From assembly GCA_016931665.1 (NCBI GenBank), contig JAFGEH010000121.1, positions 1-7,691 on the forward strand: DNA of 7,691 nt, in the 5' to 3' direction. The notes under the pieces are model-generated. The model was not told the origin of the DNA. It saw nothing but the letters and a program-made list of their open reading frames with translations, and ran no database searches. The position numbers and the translations under genes are program-made. Source of the stretch: Candidatus Cloacimonadota bacterium. Its GTDB lineage: Bacteria; Cloacimonadota; Cloacimonadia; Cloacimonadales; TCS61. Below are positions 7,288 to 7,691 of this stretch, one piece after another (positions within the stretch are counted from its first letter, which is position 1; each line of letters starts with the position of its first letter).

Positions 7288-7691
7288 ATGGCACGATGGT
7301 CAGAACAGATCGGCAGGGTTATTCGCCTGGCCGGTGAAGACAGCAATGAAAACATACTGGATACATTCTTCACCAAGCGGAATTACCTTCCCCAGACAGA
7401 GGAGGAAAAAAGGGAATTCGAGGAGTTTTCCCTGATATCCAGTTCTATGGCTCTGATGATCCATATTGCCAAGGCCGATAAGATCATGCACCCGGAAGAA
7501 AGAACCAGGATAATTGAAGATCTTACCTTCCAACTGGAACAGAGGCCTTATGAATATGAAAGGCTCACCGAAAACTTCGGCTCGGCCGACCGGGAAATCA
7601 TCAGCAATCTCTACGGGAAAATGCTGATCGATTATGAAAAGGGAAACCTGGACCTGGATAGAACCATTGCCACCCTCAATCTGATCTATCA
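7288..7691 (+). CDS. Uncharacterised small helical protein, possibly TerB-like; 3' end outside window
   Basis: The first 134 codons are visible and open to the window edge. The ATG follows a near-ideal Shine-Dalgarno AAGGAGG (7277-7283) with a 4-nt spacer, and a sigma-70-like promoter lies upstream, so this is a real gene. The protein is soluble in appearance, rich in charged residues, with no signal peptide or membrane segment. Residues 58-71 read HIAKADKIMHPEER, which resembles the first repeat of TerB/DjlA-type domains (hydrophobic-A-x-A-D-G-x-(I/V)-x-x-x-E). A second amphipathic segment (about 103-134) could be the second half of such a fold. The usual glycine after A-D is lysine here, which weakens the match. 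TerB-like domains occur in proteins of varied or unknown role, so no function is assigned. There is no visible functional link to the neighbouring transketolase. Confidence 0.75.
   Translation, partial: MARWSEQIGRVIRLAGEDSNENILDTFFTKRNYLPQTEEEKREFEEFSLISSSMALMIHIAKADKIMHPEERTRIIEDLTFQLEQRPYEYERLTENFGSADREIISNLYGKMLIDYEKGNLDLDRTIATLNLIY

Overview
This is an ordinary housekeeping stretch of a bacterial chromosome, of moderate GC by eye. It holds two divergent transcription units and no mobile, phage, CRISPR or RNA-gene signatures that I can see. The best lineage clue is the SecA protein. It is about 1055 residues long, has a lengthened N-terminal region, a large insertion after the DEAD-like motif, block wording typical of Bacteroidetes/Chlorobi-type SecA (for example EMATGEGKTLVAT and IGTERHESRRIDRQL), and a C-terminal SEC-C zinc motif. 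With a DUF494/Smg gene and a single-chain transketolase, this suggests the wider Bacteroidetes/Chlorobi (FCB) assemblage or a related uncultured phylum. I cannot name the genus.

Minus-strand operon (5084 down to 1): secA (protein-export ATPase), then after 34 nt a DUF494/Smg gene, then after 7 nt topA (DNA topoisomerase I). The window cuts topA after residue 480. Spacings are short, each gene has its own Shine-Dalgarno sequence, and the topA ribosome site overlaps the stop codon of the DUF494 gene. The operon links export and DNA topology; the DUF494 member has no established biochemical function.

Divergent intergenic region (5085-5258): this spacer of about 170 bp becomes visible once the secA start is moved to the internal ATG that has a good ribosome site. 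It must hold both promoters. I see an interrupted dyad but no convincing sigma-70 hexamer pair.

Plus-strand side (5259 to 7691): a complete transketolase (tkt), a 121-bp spacer with a clear sigma-70-type promoter, and the first 134 codons of a small acidic helical protein that may carry a TerB-like domain and runs off the window.

I did not find a previously undescribed system. The points most worth a second look are the secA start correction, the secA-DUF494-topA linkage, the unusual residues in the transketolase cofactor motifs, a near-perfect dyad over the secA stop codon, and the unidentified partial gene at the right edge.
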